The notes under the pieces: model-generated
Told to the model about the DNA's origin: nothing
The model's input: the letters and a program-made list of their open reading frames with translations, nothing else
The model's database searches: none
Made by a program: the position numbers and the translations under genes
Source of the DNA: Isohypsibius dastychi
Lineage: Eukaryota; Tardigrada; Eutardigrada; Parachela; Isohypsibiidae
DNA: 12,800 bases
Assembly (NCBI GenBank): GCA_034696485.1
Contig: JAQIWT010001053.1
Coordinates: 1 to 12,800 of the forward strand
Direction: 5' to 3'
Shown here: piece by piece, positions 1 to 9,826 of the stretch
Layout of the letters: every line of letters starts with the position of its first letter
How positions within the stretch are numbered: the stretch's first letter is position 1

Positions 1-198
1 AATCAACTGGCCATTTCAATCAATCGCGCCGCCTCGCACTTTGTGTCGAACCGCAGTTATTATTGAACTTGGCTGTATCTATCAAAGAGTTCGCAGCTTA
101 TGGAGTAAAATAGTCGGCTGCTGAACCCAAACAAATTACACGTCGAAAAAATGCAGGGTAAACTTCTCATCGCTGTGAAAAACAGCAGTATATGGAAT

Positions 199-204
199 TG
201 TATT
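199..204 (-). promoter_or_regulatory. Possible variant poly(A) signal of the aldehyde oxidase gene
   Basis: No AATAAA is visible on the minus strand between the stop codon at 244 and the window edge. The sequence AATACA, a known weak variant of the signal, lies about 40 nt after the stop. The rest of 1-243 holds nothing I can assign. Weak call. Confidence 0.2.
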
Positions 205-243
205 ATGAAGTTGAAGTGTAAGTTCAGAAAACTAAATTTCCAT

Positions 244-3200
244 TCAATCGGCAAATCTGAGTTCTTTGTCGTCGATTTCGCAATACTGCTGTATTCTAGC
301 ACGAGTAAGCGGTGCTTCTGTAAATAAACCATTCTTCACACCCATTTTGGATAAGATACTGGGACAAACTCTTACCGATATCAAACCAAGTGTTCCCCTT
401 TCCACTTTCCGCACGACTGTATGTAATGGCATTCCTCAGAGCATAAATGACTGACGCTGTCATACACAAAGGTGGTTCAGCGACGACTGGAAAAAGTCGA
501 AGCGATTAACTGCTGCCCTTCAGAAAATGCAGACGCAAAAGCTAAAACTTACATTTGCTGCGTAGGATGCCAGTTGGAGCTGGGGCGTTCTTCAGCAGAG
601 CTACGCGAAAGTCGATGGGAATGTCCTTGGACATAGGTACCTTGTATGTCCAAGTGCTGGATGTCAAGTTCTCAGCAGTTTGTTTGTCGTAAATAACTTC
701 TTCCGTTGTGTAGTACCCAAGACCCATGAGAACTGCACCCTCAATCTGGCCAACATCTATGACAAGAGTGTTACAACATGTCAAACAAAAAAAAAGTATT
801 CGTATACCGATTAATGGCGACATGCTCTCTCCGCAGTCATACAGAACATCGATTCTGTTGATTTGGAACTCCCCTGTGAGAACGTCGAGCTCCACTTCGG
901 TGCACATGGCTCCATAGGTGTTGTAAACAGGGTCCTTAGCGTCGGGTGGCGCTGCCCTAGGGTAAGAAACTGACTAGTTCTGGATCTTGAATTAATAACA
1001 TGACGTTCAGAATTGCAGTCGTTTAGGGAGATAGGTTTGCTGAGTTATCAACCCGGCTGCATTTCGGCTCAGATAGTGGTCATAACTAGCAATCTCCGGC
1101 TACATGATTTGCAACTCCAAAAAAACCTTAAGATGAACTTTCATCCATCATTACCATCCATGCGCACTGAGGTCGATTTGGCGAGTGTGGCAAAGCTCCA
1201 CGAGGTCGGCCCATTCGGCATCAGGGTTTTGCTCTCTAACAGGACGAATTCGTTCATTGAGCTGTCTACAACAGTCCATGGCGGCCTATAACAACAAAGG
1301 ATGTCTTTTCCAAAATTGTCTGCACGACGAAAATTGCTTTGAAGTAATATTTACCAGCGCACATAGCTCGCTGGTGACACTAGCGCCAGTGGTGACCGCA
1401 TTTGCATTTGTGAAGGCCATGGTGGACTGCACTTTAATTCTGCTCAAATCAATCTTCAGCTCATAAGCAACAACCTGGGCGATCTGTCAACATGACAATT
1501 TAGTATCGAAATGTTTCTACATTGAGCACAGTGATCGTTCTCACCTTGGTATTAATGCCTTGTCCCATTTCTATGCCACCGTGTGAAATGGTGACTGATC
1601 CGCCATTGTGGTAGATAGCGACATAGCAGTTGAATTTGCGCCGAGGGTAGCGACAAGGGAAGCGCATTGGGCAGACTGCCATTCCGTGCTTTCTCCAACG
1701 GTTTGCTGCGTTGAAAGTTTGCAGCGCCGTCATTCTTGATGAATAATTGGCCGACTGTAGAAGCTGATTTGTAATTGCTCCAAGTGTGAAATCCTTGAGG
1801 AGTGATCCATCAAGAAGGATGTCTCCTAATGTTCAAGATTTTTCAAGAAGTAAATTTTTCATGGGGAAACTGAATTCTCACCTTGTTTGTAAAAATTGGC
1901 CATCTTAACTTCAATGGAAGGTTTCTTGACAGCAAATGCCAAATGCTCTATGATACTTTCGATGAAATATATCGCTTCGGTGCTACCTGGAAAATCCGAA
2001 ATTTTGGTTTGAACTGGATTTTGGAAAACAAATGGCGAATACCAGGTGCACGGCATGAGGTGTTCAGCGGTGTGTTTGTCATGCAAGAGGTTAACGATAC
2101 TTTCCAGGCAGAGCATTTGTAAGCTGAATACAAGCAATGTCAATGTAAGTAATCAGGATTTAGTATATTATGAGAAAACCAATTACCGTTGTCCAAATAG
2201 GACTTCAGAAAGTCAAGAACTCCACGTATCTTGATACCGCCTGACAAAATCGTGTAGCCAAACGAGTTAGGGGTAGAATTCAGTTTCTTTTCTCACCACC
2301 ATCCATGTAAATGTCTAAGATAATACCGAGCAGTCTTCCGTCCGACGTTGCACCTGCTTGATAGGTAGCATAATATGCGAAACGCTTCCCCATCGTTTTC
2401 AGGTTGTCCGTCAAGCTCATGTGCATTTTCACTGGTCTAAAAAACAATCCGGACTGAGCGAAAAAGAATATCACAGGATGTCATGCAAATAATCGACTTT
2501 TTTAAGATGAATGCTGCCAGTGCCGATCCGGCTGCGACGAAATTAGCGCGGCTGATTTTCCCACCGAACCCCCCTCCGAGTCGTTTTACGGTCATATTGA
2601 TCCTACAACATCACCTACTTCAATGACCATGTTACGGAATGTTCAGAGTACCTACGCATTTTTCGGCAGGCCTGTGATTTGGGCAATGGCCAGTTGCGCG
2701 CAATCGAGCCACTGCGTTCCCGGCTCCACATTCAGACCGTCCTCAGTCGGATACGTTACTGCCACCTGAGACATCCCAGTTTACGTACATAAAACACAAC
2801 CTATCATATGGAATTGCAAAAATTACACACGGACCTGGGTTTCCATATGAAAATGATTTTGAGATCCCAACGTCAGCGCACCCGAGATGTTTACGGGAGC
2901 GACAGAAATTGACTTGACGGCATCACCAACCATAATATCGTCCAATTTAATGTAAATTGACTGCGCCTCCACGGCTTCTCTAGGCGTGGTGACAACATGA
3001 CGAACGTTAGAATATGTGACTTTCACGAGCTTTGCGGCGATCTCCGCCACTTCCCTGGTTACTTTTAGAAAAACGTCTTAAGTGAACCTTCAGAAAAATT
3101 CTGAGACAGGACTATACCTGCTACTACCAGAGCAATAGGCTGACCAGCGAAGCGAGTTTGACGCAGAGCCAACAACTCTTCGGGTTCGTCACTACGGTCT

Positions 3201-5763
3201 GGACCACTTGGGGCTCTGATATCATTTATTCCGGGAATATCAATCGCGGTGAAAACCTCCACAACACCTGGTATCGCCTGCAGGAAAACAGAAACTTACA
3301 ACCATCCTTAATGGCCAGTCATGTTCGTTCGTACCAGAGCATCGGTAGAGTCGATGCGGAAGATGGTTGCATTGCCCTTTGTAGCGTAGGTGAACGCAGC
3401 ATGTAGGAGCCCGTCTTGGTCAATGTCACTGATGTATCTCGCCTCGCCTGTGACTTGAACAATAGACTCAAGTTTGGAGATTGGCTGGGTCAGTGGCCAG
3501 TTCTCTTTGACGGTGCTGTATGACTGCTGACCAGTGGAGATTGGGCGGATCATATCGACTACCGCTGACCGGTAATGTGCGCTTGCTTTGTCACCTATGA
3601 TCTCCAACGCGAACTGAAAATTTTGAAAAGCGATGAAACAAATCCTGTTTTATTTGGATTTCAGCTGAGTTTACCTTGTAGAGACAAGATACGCAAAGTG
3701 ACCTTTTGTATTCAGGTGTGCCTTGCGTAGGTGCAATGTCAGGCTGGATCTCGCTCTTCAAAATATCCATGGCTGACTGGAAAGTCCTGATGTCGCCAAT
3801 GTCTTTTCCGCTCAGAAAAACTTCTGTTTTCTCAGCTCTGTTCTGTGAAGCATACAAAAACCTCAAACCATTGCACGGAATAATGATCTCCGCCCTTACC
3901 AGTGTTGCGTTAATTCCACCAAACGCTAAAACAGGCCGTTCAGATATTATGAATTTTCCTGGAGTCGTTCGGCTGATCTTTGCACGAAAAGCTGCATTCA
4001 CGTATGGAAGAGCTGCCTGGAGCAAACCGTGGCTACTTTTGATCAGCATTTCATTCCCAAAATAAAAAAAGCTCACCTGAACACGTGGCCGAATTTTGAA
4101 TTGCTGGAATACACATTCTGAACTGAACGGTGGGAATTCTGCTCGTAGAATTAATTTCCCGGTCAGGTCCACGTCCAAAAGTTCCGATATCGAGTATGAA
4201 GTTTCACCAGTTTTTGTGGCTGTCCATCAAGAAAAGTCATACTGTGAGGGAGCTACCCAACTGAGTGTTGGTGATCTTACCAACAAATATACGGGCATCA
4301 ACCATTGTGAAACCAACCGCAGTATCCGATGGGAACGATCTATGACGATGCTTCAGGGCAAGATTTCCCGCCCAACATCCGAACTATGTTGGACGAAAAA
4401 CAACTCAGTTCTGCGTGACGGTTCCAATATGTGAAACACTAACATTTCGAACCGAAGTGTGGGCTGTCTTCATGAGCAACTTTGCCAGTACAGCTAGATG
4501 TCCAAATTGACCTTTTTTCGCTTGTTCTTCCAGTAGAGCTATCAAGTCCGTAAAAGCAACATTTGCTCCTACTTTCAACCTGACATCTGTTGCCTCTACT
4601 AGGTATAGTTCTGGAACGCCCTTCAAGTCAATATAAGCCCCGTATGGGCCATCGTTGAAGACCCCTGCTCCTGTATGGCCCACGACGTAATACGGCCGCT
4701 TATTCCTCCAGACATTCAACAGGTTGTAAACTTCAACCAGCGTTGTCGGTTTGAACCAAGGTGGGGCGTTCGTGACGACTTCGGAAGGTAGCTGCTGCAC
4801 ATCACGACGTTTCTTAGCGATTGAGCATTTCGTGTGACATTTTTCGCTGGCTGTCTTACAAAAGCGCCGTTTGCAATCCTGCAAACTCGAATTTAACCTT
4901 TTCGTCGGCGGAATAGTGAACAGTTAACCTCACTTCAACGTCCTCCGATTCCTGGTGAACCGTGGACTTGAAGGCTTGCAAAATAGGTCGGTAACCTTTG
5001 AAGAATTTAAAATTACGTTATTCTAAAAAGAAGGTCTCGTAAAGATTATGCGTACCTGTGCATCGACAAATGTTGCCATCAAAAGAATCTTCGACAATTT
5101 GTTCTGTCAAATTTGGGTGAGTCTGGCTCAAGCTGCCGATCAAAATATACCAGCCCCAATCAAGAAAACGATTGACTTACATCACTCACCTGAACATAGT
5201 CATTATCATTCCTGAGCTACAGTAGCCGCATTGTGAACCCGCGTTGTCACTCAGCGTCTTTTGAAGTGGATGTAATTGTGACTGATTGCCAAGGCCTTCG
5301 ATAGTTGTAATTTCCCATCCATCACAAGACAAAATTGGGCAGAGACACTACCAGAAATCATGAATTTACACTGGTAAATAAAATCCACAAATTTGCTCCA
5401 ACAGCTGAATTGTCTTAAAATTTTCCAGTTCGCTGCCTGTACTCACCGAATTAATGGACCTCTGTACCACTTGTCCGGCTTTGCTCGGGTCTGGATCTGG
5501 ATGAACAACGCTGACAATGCAGACCCCACACCCACCTTCACGGCACATCACCTTGGTGCCCGTCAAATGCAGATGGACGCGTAGATAATCATTCAAGCTG
5601 ACTTCAGAAAAAGTCCCTGGCACTGTGGACCAGACAAAGTTTGAGTGGAGGCCCACAGTCTGCCATAAAAGGAAGAATTCTCACCTCGATATTCAATGCC
5701 ATTGACCTTGACTGTAATGAAATCCTGGTTCAATACAGGATTCAAATTCGGCTCAGGAGTCAT
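244..5763 (-). CDS. AOX: Aldehyde oxidase (molybdo-flavoenzyme), 26 exons, complete
   Basis: Spliced product of 1285 residues, the usual family length. Aldehyde oxidases use a molybdenum cofactor, two 2Fe-2S clusters and FAD to oxidise aldehydes and N-heterocycles in the cytosol. Domains in order: plant-type 2Fe-2S (C53, C58, C61, C86); second 2Fe-2S (C125, C128, C160, C162); FAD domain, about 215-500, with [16 protein letters not shown]; linker and aldehyde oxidase hammerhead domain, about 507-650; molybdopterin domains with [16 protein letters not shown] (774-780), CRAPGSTE and [12 protein letters not shown]. The active-site Glu of VAEPPL (E1228, equivalent to bovine XDH E1261) is kept. The XDH substrate Glu that follows GGFGGK (E802) is Ile781, and the NAD-binding FFxGYR segment is absent, so this is an aldehyde oxidase, not a xanthine dehydrogenase. 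The start at 5763 was chosen for its ACCATGA context; an in-frame ATG at 5862 is less likely. Substrate unknown. Confidence 0.93.
244..5763 (-). other. Exon-intron map of the aldehyde oxidase gene
   Basis: Exons, read on the minus strand: 5763-5685, 5622-5447, 5347-5190, 5132-5056, 4995-4934, 4878-4444, 4383-4281, 4219-4077, 4016-3900, 3842-3675, 3613-3335, 3277-3118, 3061-2835, 2765-2656, 2602-2498, 2436-2297, 2240-2187, 2123-2043, 1986-1882, 1825-1545, 1483-1355, 1285-1155, 956-808, 756-553, 486-376, 317-244. They sum to 3858 nt, or 1286 codons with the stop TGA at 246-244. Every junction has GT and AG, and the phases agree across all 25 introns. Introns are 51-69 nt, except intron 2 (99) and intron 22 (198). 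Boundaries were chosen by eye from splice signals, frame and resemblance to the family. The least certain are intron 6 (donor GTTAGT), intron 14 and intron 16 (2296-2241). Confidence 0.85.
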
Positions 5764-5806
5764 GGTAAAAAAGTGGATGATAACGTTGGTGGCAACTGGA
5801 TACTCT
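5764..5806 (-). promoter_or_regulatory. 3' splice site and short 5' leader before the aldehyde oxidase start
   Basis: On the minus strand a TGTTTTTCAG acceptor ends at 5805, leaving a 41-nt leader (5804-5764) before the ATG. This could end an intron in the 5' untranslated region or accept a trans-spliced leader. No donor partner was identified. The acceptor matches those inside the gene. Confidence 0.4.
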
Positions 5807-6923
5807 GAAAAACATTTGTTCGAGTTTGACTTAACTGTAGCATTTTGAACCGCAGGCAACATGCGTTACATCAACACGCTGGGTATGAACGATTATTTTT
5901 TTATGTTCTTTGTCATAAATTTCTTGAGGTGTAAGAAGACTTTAAGTAGTTTGTAATTGGCTGTCATTAGAAGACGATGATCTATGTGTCTGTTATTGAA
6001 TCAGTAAACGCTGTTTAACGCATTACATGCGGGCGCTGTCTGTCAGTCAGTCTGAAAAAGTAGCTTTAATTCTAAAGTTTCTATAGAAAAGAAACCGGTT
6101 GTGACTCAAGGATACATGATTTTTCTAAAGAGCGCGCAGTGTAGAGAGAATCCTTTGATGACAACCTGTTGACCACAGAAGTGTTTACCATACGTTTTCC
6201 TGGTGAGCGGTTTCCAAAACACGTATTGCATGCCCGATCAAGAGATCGGTAACAAAGTGGCAGTGATCGAGTAGTTTTTCGCCGAAGCGTTTTCAGATCG
6301 ACAATGTAATTTAATGGTTCAGTTTGTCTTGCTCATGACTTTTATGACTTACCTCTTTGCTTCACTCATGTTCTGACACGACGCAAAAAAGTCCGTATTG
6401 AACACATAAAATTGATCGTGACGGGTCGAACTGCCGGTAAGAGTACTACCGCTGAGAAAATTTAACTTTTTTACACGAGGCATGTTTTCTTTTTCTCAAC
6501 TTCAAGAAAAGCAAACCCGAACGTTTCTTTCATGCCAGAGATGGAAAAATGACAGTCAAAACCAGGAACCAACTTTGATTTCGCAGTTTGGTTACTGGAA
6601 CCAACTTGAAAATCTTCTGAGTCTCGAACGATTTTTCACCCCAAGCTAAAATCTGATGATATGTTTTCGTGAAGATCACAGCAAGTACTCTTCAATGAAC
6701 TCTACTGCATTTCCTTCAACAGACAAAACAAGGCTATGATCTGTCGATATCCACTTATTCTGTGACTATCTGACTGATAACAACCTAACAATGATGTTCA
6801 TAGTCAGCCTGCACGTACCTGGATAACCTTGGACGATGGAAACCGCACTGTGTGCGAAATGAATAGTGTGAATGATCATGTGATAAATTTTATAGTCAAA
6901 CAGAAAAAAAAATCTTTATATTA
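5807..6923. other. Spacer between the TauD and aldehyde oxidase genes
   Basis: No coding region is supported in this 1.1 kb, and it presumably carries the aldehyde oxidase promoter. Visible structure is minor: a 12-bp palindrome TTTCTATAGAAA at 6078-6089, a CCGATC/GATCGG hairpin near 6233-6248, and two near-copies of GGAACCAACTT near 6565 and 6596, the second beside an inverted GGTT. I could not assign a core promoter. Confidence 0.5.
6915..6922 (-). promoter_or_regulatory. Possible poly(A) signal variant after TauD
   Basis: Directly after the TAA stop the minus strand reads TAATATAAAG, which contains the weak variants AATATA and TATAAA. A run of nine Ts follows. No AATAAA is near. The position is plausible, but very close to the stop. 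Confidence 0.25.
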
Positions 6924-7863
6924 TTAGCGGGGCCCTTGTGGCGCACACCCTAAGATAGTAGCGCGGTGCATAACACGGCGTTCCGGTAAGTAGTCCGCGC
7001 AAGCATAGTGTTGGGTCAGTCGATTATCCCAGAACGCTACATCTCCAACACTCCACTTCCAACGCATCGTAAAATCCGGCTTGGCCGCATGTGCGAACAA
7101 CAGTTTCAACACAGCGTCACTTTCCGCTTTACTCAGCTCGTTGATTCTGGTAGTGAACCCGAAGTTGACGAACAGCCCTTTCTGTTTGGTAACGGGATGT
7201 ACTCGAACCACTGGATGAGATACAGGTGGATTCTTCCGGCAAGCGGCCATGTATTTCTCCTCGTCCCCGTCGACACTCGAAAGGAAGAATGACTTGCGAA
7301 AGTCATGGGTCGCAGTGAGATTGTCCAAAAAGTTTCTCATCGGTTCCGAAAGCGCGTTGTATGCTGCGATGTTGGAGATCCAGAGTGTGTCTCCACCACA
7401 AGATGGAATCATCTTTGCAGCAAGCAAAGAACCCATAGGAGGGGTCTGAAAACAAAGCCATTTGAGACTATGCTCCAACATCGTTTTCAGCTTGAGGTTT
7501 ATCATGCGACTCCTTTAAGTCCCAGAAAACATGTTGTACCTCGATAAAAGTGACGTCTGTGTGCCAGTTGTCGTTATCCGGAGGATTGTTGTCGTCGGTG
7601 TCCAGTACGATGATCTCAGGCACCTCCGCAACATGGGGATAAACTGGATGGATGTGTAGTTCTCCAAACAATTTCGCGATATCGCGCTGCCGTTCCGGTG
7701 TCAGTGATTGGTTCCGAAAGAAAACTGCATGGTGGGTAACAAGGGCTTCCTGGATTTGGTCGATGACTGCAACGCTGAACTCCTGCGAAAGGTCAACCCC
7801 CTCGATAATTGCACCGATTGCTGGTGATAATTGACGGAGAATGAAATCTTGTGAGGGTGCCAT
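6924..7863 (-). CDS. tauD: Taurine dioxygenase (TauD family), two exons, complete
   Basis: Spliced product of 281 residues; E. coli TauD has 283. TauD is an Fe(II)/2-oxoglutarate dioxygenase that converts taurine, 2-oxoglutarate and O2 to sulfite, aminoacetaldehyde, succinate and CO2. Exon 1 is 7863-7540 and exon 2 is 7445-6924, joined in phase 0 between E108 and T109. The iron triad is present: H101 and D103 in NWHTDVTF, and H254 in [11 protein letters not shown]128 (GGDTLW) plus R265 and R269 ([12 protein letters not shown]) correspond to the 2-oxoglutarate and sulfonate contacts. The taurine-pocket positions of the E. coli enzyme also appear kept: H72, Y75, N97, S160, F161, F205. One oddity is NFGF where bacterial enzymes usually have NEGF. 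The start has a strong ATCATGG context. The protein reads as bacterial or fungal, but the intron and animal neighbours show it is nuclear, so horizontal origin is likely. Substrate specificity is inferred from the residues. Confidence 0.93.
7446..7539 (-). other. Spliceosomal intron in the TauD gene
   Basis: A 94-nt GT-AG intron (GAG|GTACAACATG ... TGTTTTCAG|ACCCCT). Its length is not a multiple of three, and removing it restores the conserved FIE-TPPMG junction exactly. It shows that the gene is expressed from a eukaryotic nucleus and is not bacterial contamination. Confidence 0.93.
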
Positions 7864-7883
7864 GATGCTCTAGGAACTGAAAC
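7864..7883 (-). promoter_or_regulatory. 3' splice site just before the TauD start codon
   Basis: A CTTGTTTCAG acceptor ends at 7877, only 13 nt before the ATG. It implies a leader intron or a trans-spliced leader; no donor was identified upstream. Two genes in this window share this arrangement. Confidence 0.4.
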
Positions 7884-8481
7884 AAGAACGTCTGTGTGGT
7901 AGTAGTGCAAGCGGAATTATAGTAGTCAGTTTCTAGGTAATCTGCGCAGAAATTACATGGTTTATCATGAACACATTTTCACTGTGCTGATAAATGATAC
8001 GGTCGTGATTGACCTGTAGTTAACAACCTGCGCGGAATTTATGGTGGAAGGAACGATTGCCGAGGATAATGAGACAAGCCGTGATAAAGGCCAAAGGGTA
8101 ATTGATAAAATGACGTTTGTGTGGTGGCCATTTCGAACCTTCGACCTTTTCGTACAAAAATTCACATTCTCGCTTTCTGAAATGCTCTGCATTCTTTTGG
8201 ATCTCCCCTGTCCTCGTTCGGTTTAATCACGACTGGGTTATTTGACACTCAGTCTCACGAGAGATGTACAGAGCTGTTTTTTATGCTTTTGCCGCAGTCA
8301 AGTCATTGAGATTCGAACAATGAAGTTCAAAACAGAGATAACGTTTCAGCGAACAGTAGAGATGAGGTCAACATTTCACCATTACGACGAAATATGACGT
8401 TAAACTTTTATTTGCTTAAGAATGCTCTTTGACTTACCCAAGTAAAAATTCTGTTTGGGCGTTTGCGATTTAACAGAGAGA

Positions 8482-8565
8482 GCGAAGTAAAGTAACTATA
8501 GTTACTCTATGTCGCTAGTTACTAAACAAAAAAGCTTACTTTTATATACAAGCGAGCTTTTTTGT
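8482..8565. repeat. Two adjacent hairpins
   Basis: The first, 8482-8517, is an interrupted inverted repeat: AGCGA/TCGCT outer arms around a perfect 16-bp palindrome AGTAACTATAGTTACT (8491-8506). The second has perfect 11-bp arms ACAAAAAAGCT (8526-8536) and AGCTTTTTTGT (8555-8565) with an 18-nt loop. TAGTTACT occurs twice, at 8499 and 8517. This may be a small degenerate foldback element; function unknown. Confidence 0.6.
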
Positions 8566-8685
8566 GTCCACGCTCCACTAATTAGTTCTGCATATCGCGT
8601 CGATTATCGGGCTTCTCAGGATGACACTTTGCCTTTGATTGCACAACTGCCAACTACTCTGTACAGCTTTGCGCAAGTTTGAAGA

Positions 8686-8869
8686 TCACCTTCACGGCCG
8701 TGCAAATGAGCAATTCTAAATAACGTGACACGCCATGGCCATCTTAACTTCAATCATGTTTGAATGAATGCGCAACCAATGAGGTATCTTAAAATACACC
8801 ATTGCGGACGTACCACTTGTTTGCACGCGCGAAACCAACGCGCAACGACTTGAAGGTCTGATCACCTTC
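8686..8869. promoter_or_regulatory. GATCACCTTC sites, one in an inverted pair
   Basis: GATCACCTTC occurs near 8684-8693 and 8860-8869. The second is paired with GAAGGT at 8852-8857, giving an inverted repeat with a 6-nt gap. AAGGTGA resembles an extended nuclear-receptor half site. Regulatory role is a guess. Confidence 0.2.
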
Positions 8870-9493
8870 GAGGAAAGTCAAAAGAATGAGAAAATAATAT
8901 CTGAAATTGGGTGGTAACTGTGGAGTCATCGTTTTACATGAAGTGCGAACCCGAACATCAACAAGAATTGACCGTGTTATGGCGACTTTCTGCGTTGATC
9001 ACGATCAATGCACTATTGAGCTGTCGCGGACGATGCCAGTCGAATTACAGTTGTCTTTATTCTGACAGTTCTGCTCAAATGGAAACACTGGAATGATGGA
9101 TACTGATTGTCTGGCAAACTGAACATTTAACTGAACCTCATAAGTAGGCAGTCCCGCGTAGCAAAAGTGATGCGACATGTGCAAAGGTTGTAATGGAAAA
9201 ATGCTCATCGATCCAGCGGTTATAATTTGGCAGCTTACAAGTCGGACTTGGCTGTTGTGGAGCGGGAGAAACTACCGTGAGAGACTGCCGTGCTGACGGT
9301 CGCCATTTGAATATTGCATCAGTCGACCGCGTGACCTTTGGTATAAGTTAACCATACTGTTGTTTCCCAAGGACAATACAGTAGATCCAGGTTTTTACGC
9401 ATCATGTCGTCAGCGCGTTTGTTTACTGCTTTAAACTCAGTGACCAGCACCAGCGCTTAGTAGAGCTCGCTATTAAACACGAGAAACTGGCGG

Positions 9494-9508
9494 TCACCTT
9501 CAAGGTGA
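9494..9508. promoter_or_regulatory. Palindrome TCACCTT-C-AAGGTGA
   Basis: A perfect 15-bp palindrome with one central base. It uses the same AAGGTGA half site seen twice further upstream. It could bind a dimeric factor; nothing else supports this. Confidence 0.25.
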
Positions 9509-9826
9509 AATTAACCATCTCAGAACAGGTGTTCCTGAAATGAGTGTAATGCTAACCGTGTGAGTGGGGAACTGGCGGCACATCACAAATCAAAGCTGCA
9601 GTACTGTGATCGAACGTCATAATGACATGAAATCTCGATCGATCATGGTGATTATACATACTCATTCTTTAATATGATAAGGTTTCTTGGGCTTAGAATG
9701 CTTTCCAGGAATACAGCAGTAATCACAGATAATCACCGAGCAATAGCCATAACCCACGACGGCGACCAGAGCAACCTACGAACACAAAACAGAACTCATC
9801 ACTTCCTAAAGTGAGAACCTGAGCTC

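Larger units (their letters stand above)
7884..9826. other. Gene-free stretch upstream of TauD
   Basis: About 1.9 kb with no coding region I can support on either strand. The open frames are short, lack recognisable motifs and have no matching splice sites. It holds a pair of hairpins (8482-8565), three TCACCTTC sites (8686, 8862, 9494), a 19-bp copy of an aldehyde oxidase exon segment (8736-8754) and a hairpin-like TGATCGA/TCGATCA pair near 9608-9646. It may contain the TauD promoter next to 7890. Confidence 0.5.

Noticed and set aside
2241-2296. Apparent frameshift in the aldehyde oxidase after YMDGG, suggesting a pseudogene
   Set aside because: A 56-nt GT-AG intron with a CTAAC branch-like site and a TTTTGTCAG acceptor removes the shift and keeps the phase with both neighbouring exons.
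3706-4065. 119-codon plus-strand open frame
   Set aside because: It is antisense to exons 9-10 of the aldehyde oxidase and has no motif of its own.
244-5763. Xanthine dehydrogenase identity
   Set aside because: The Glu802 equivalent is Ile and the FFxGYR NAD-binding motif is missing, while the rest matches aldehyde oxidases.
7008-7547. Several plus-strand open frames
   Set aside because: They lie opposite the TauD coding sequence, whose minus-strand frame is clearly the real one.
6924-7863. TauD as bacterial contamination in the assembly
   Set aside because: A clean 94-nt spliceosomal intron interrupts it, and it is contiguous with an intron-rich animal gene.
8300-8325. ATTCGAAC resembling a tRNA T-loop
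   Set aside because: No acceptor stem, D-loop box or cloverleaf could be formed around it.
8911-9096. 61-codon plus-strand open frame beginning with GTG
   Set aside because: It has no ATG at its head, no motif and no fitting splice sites.
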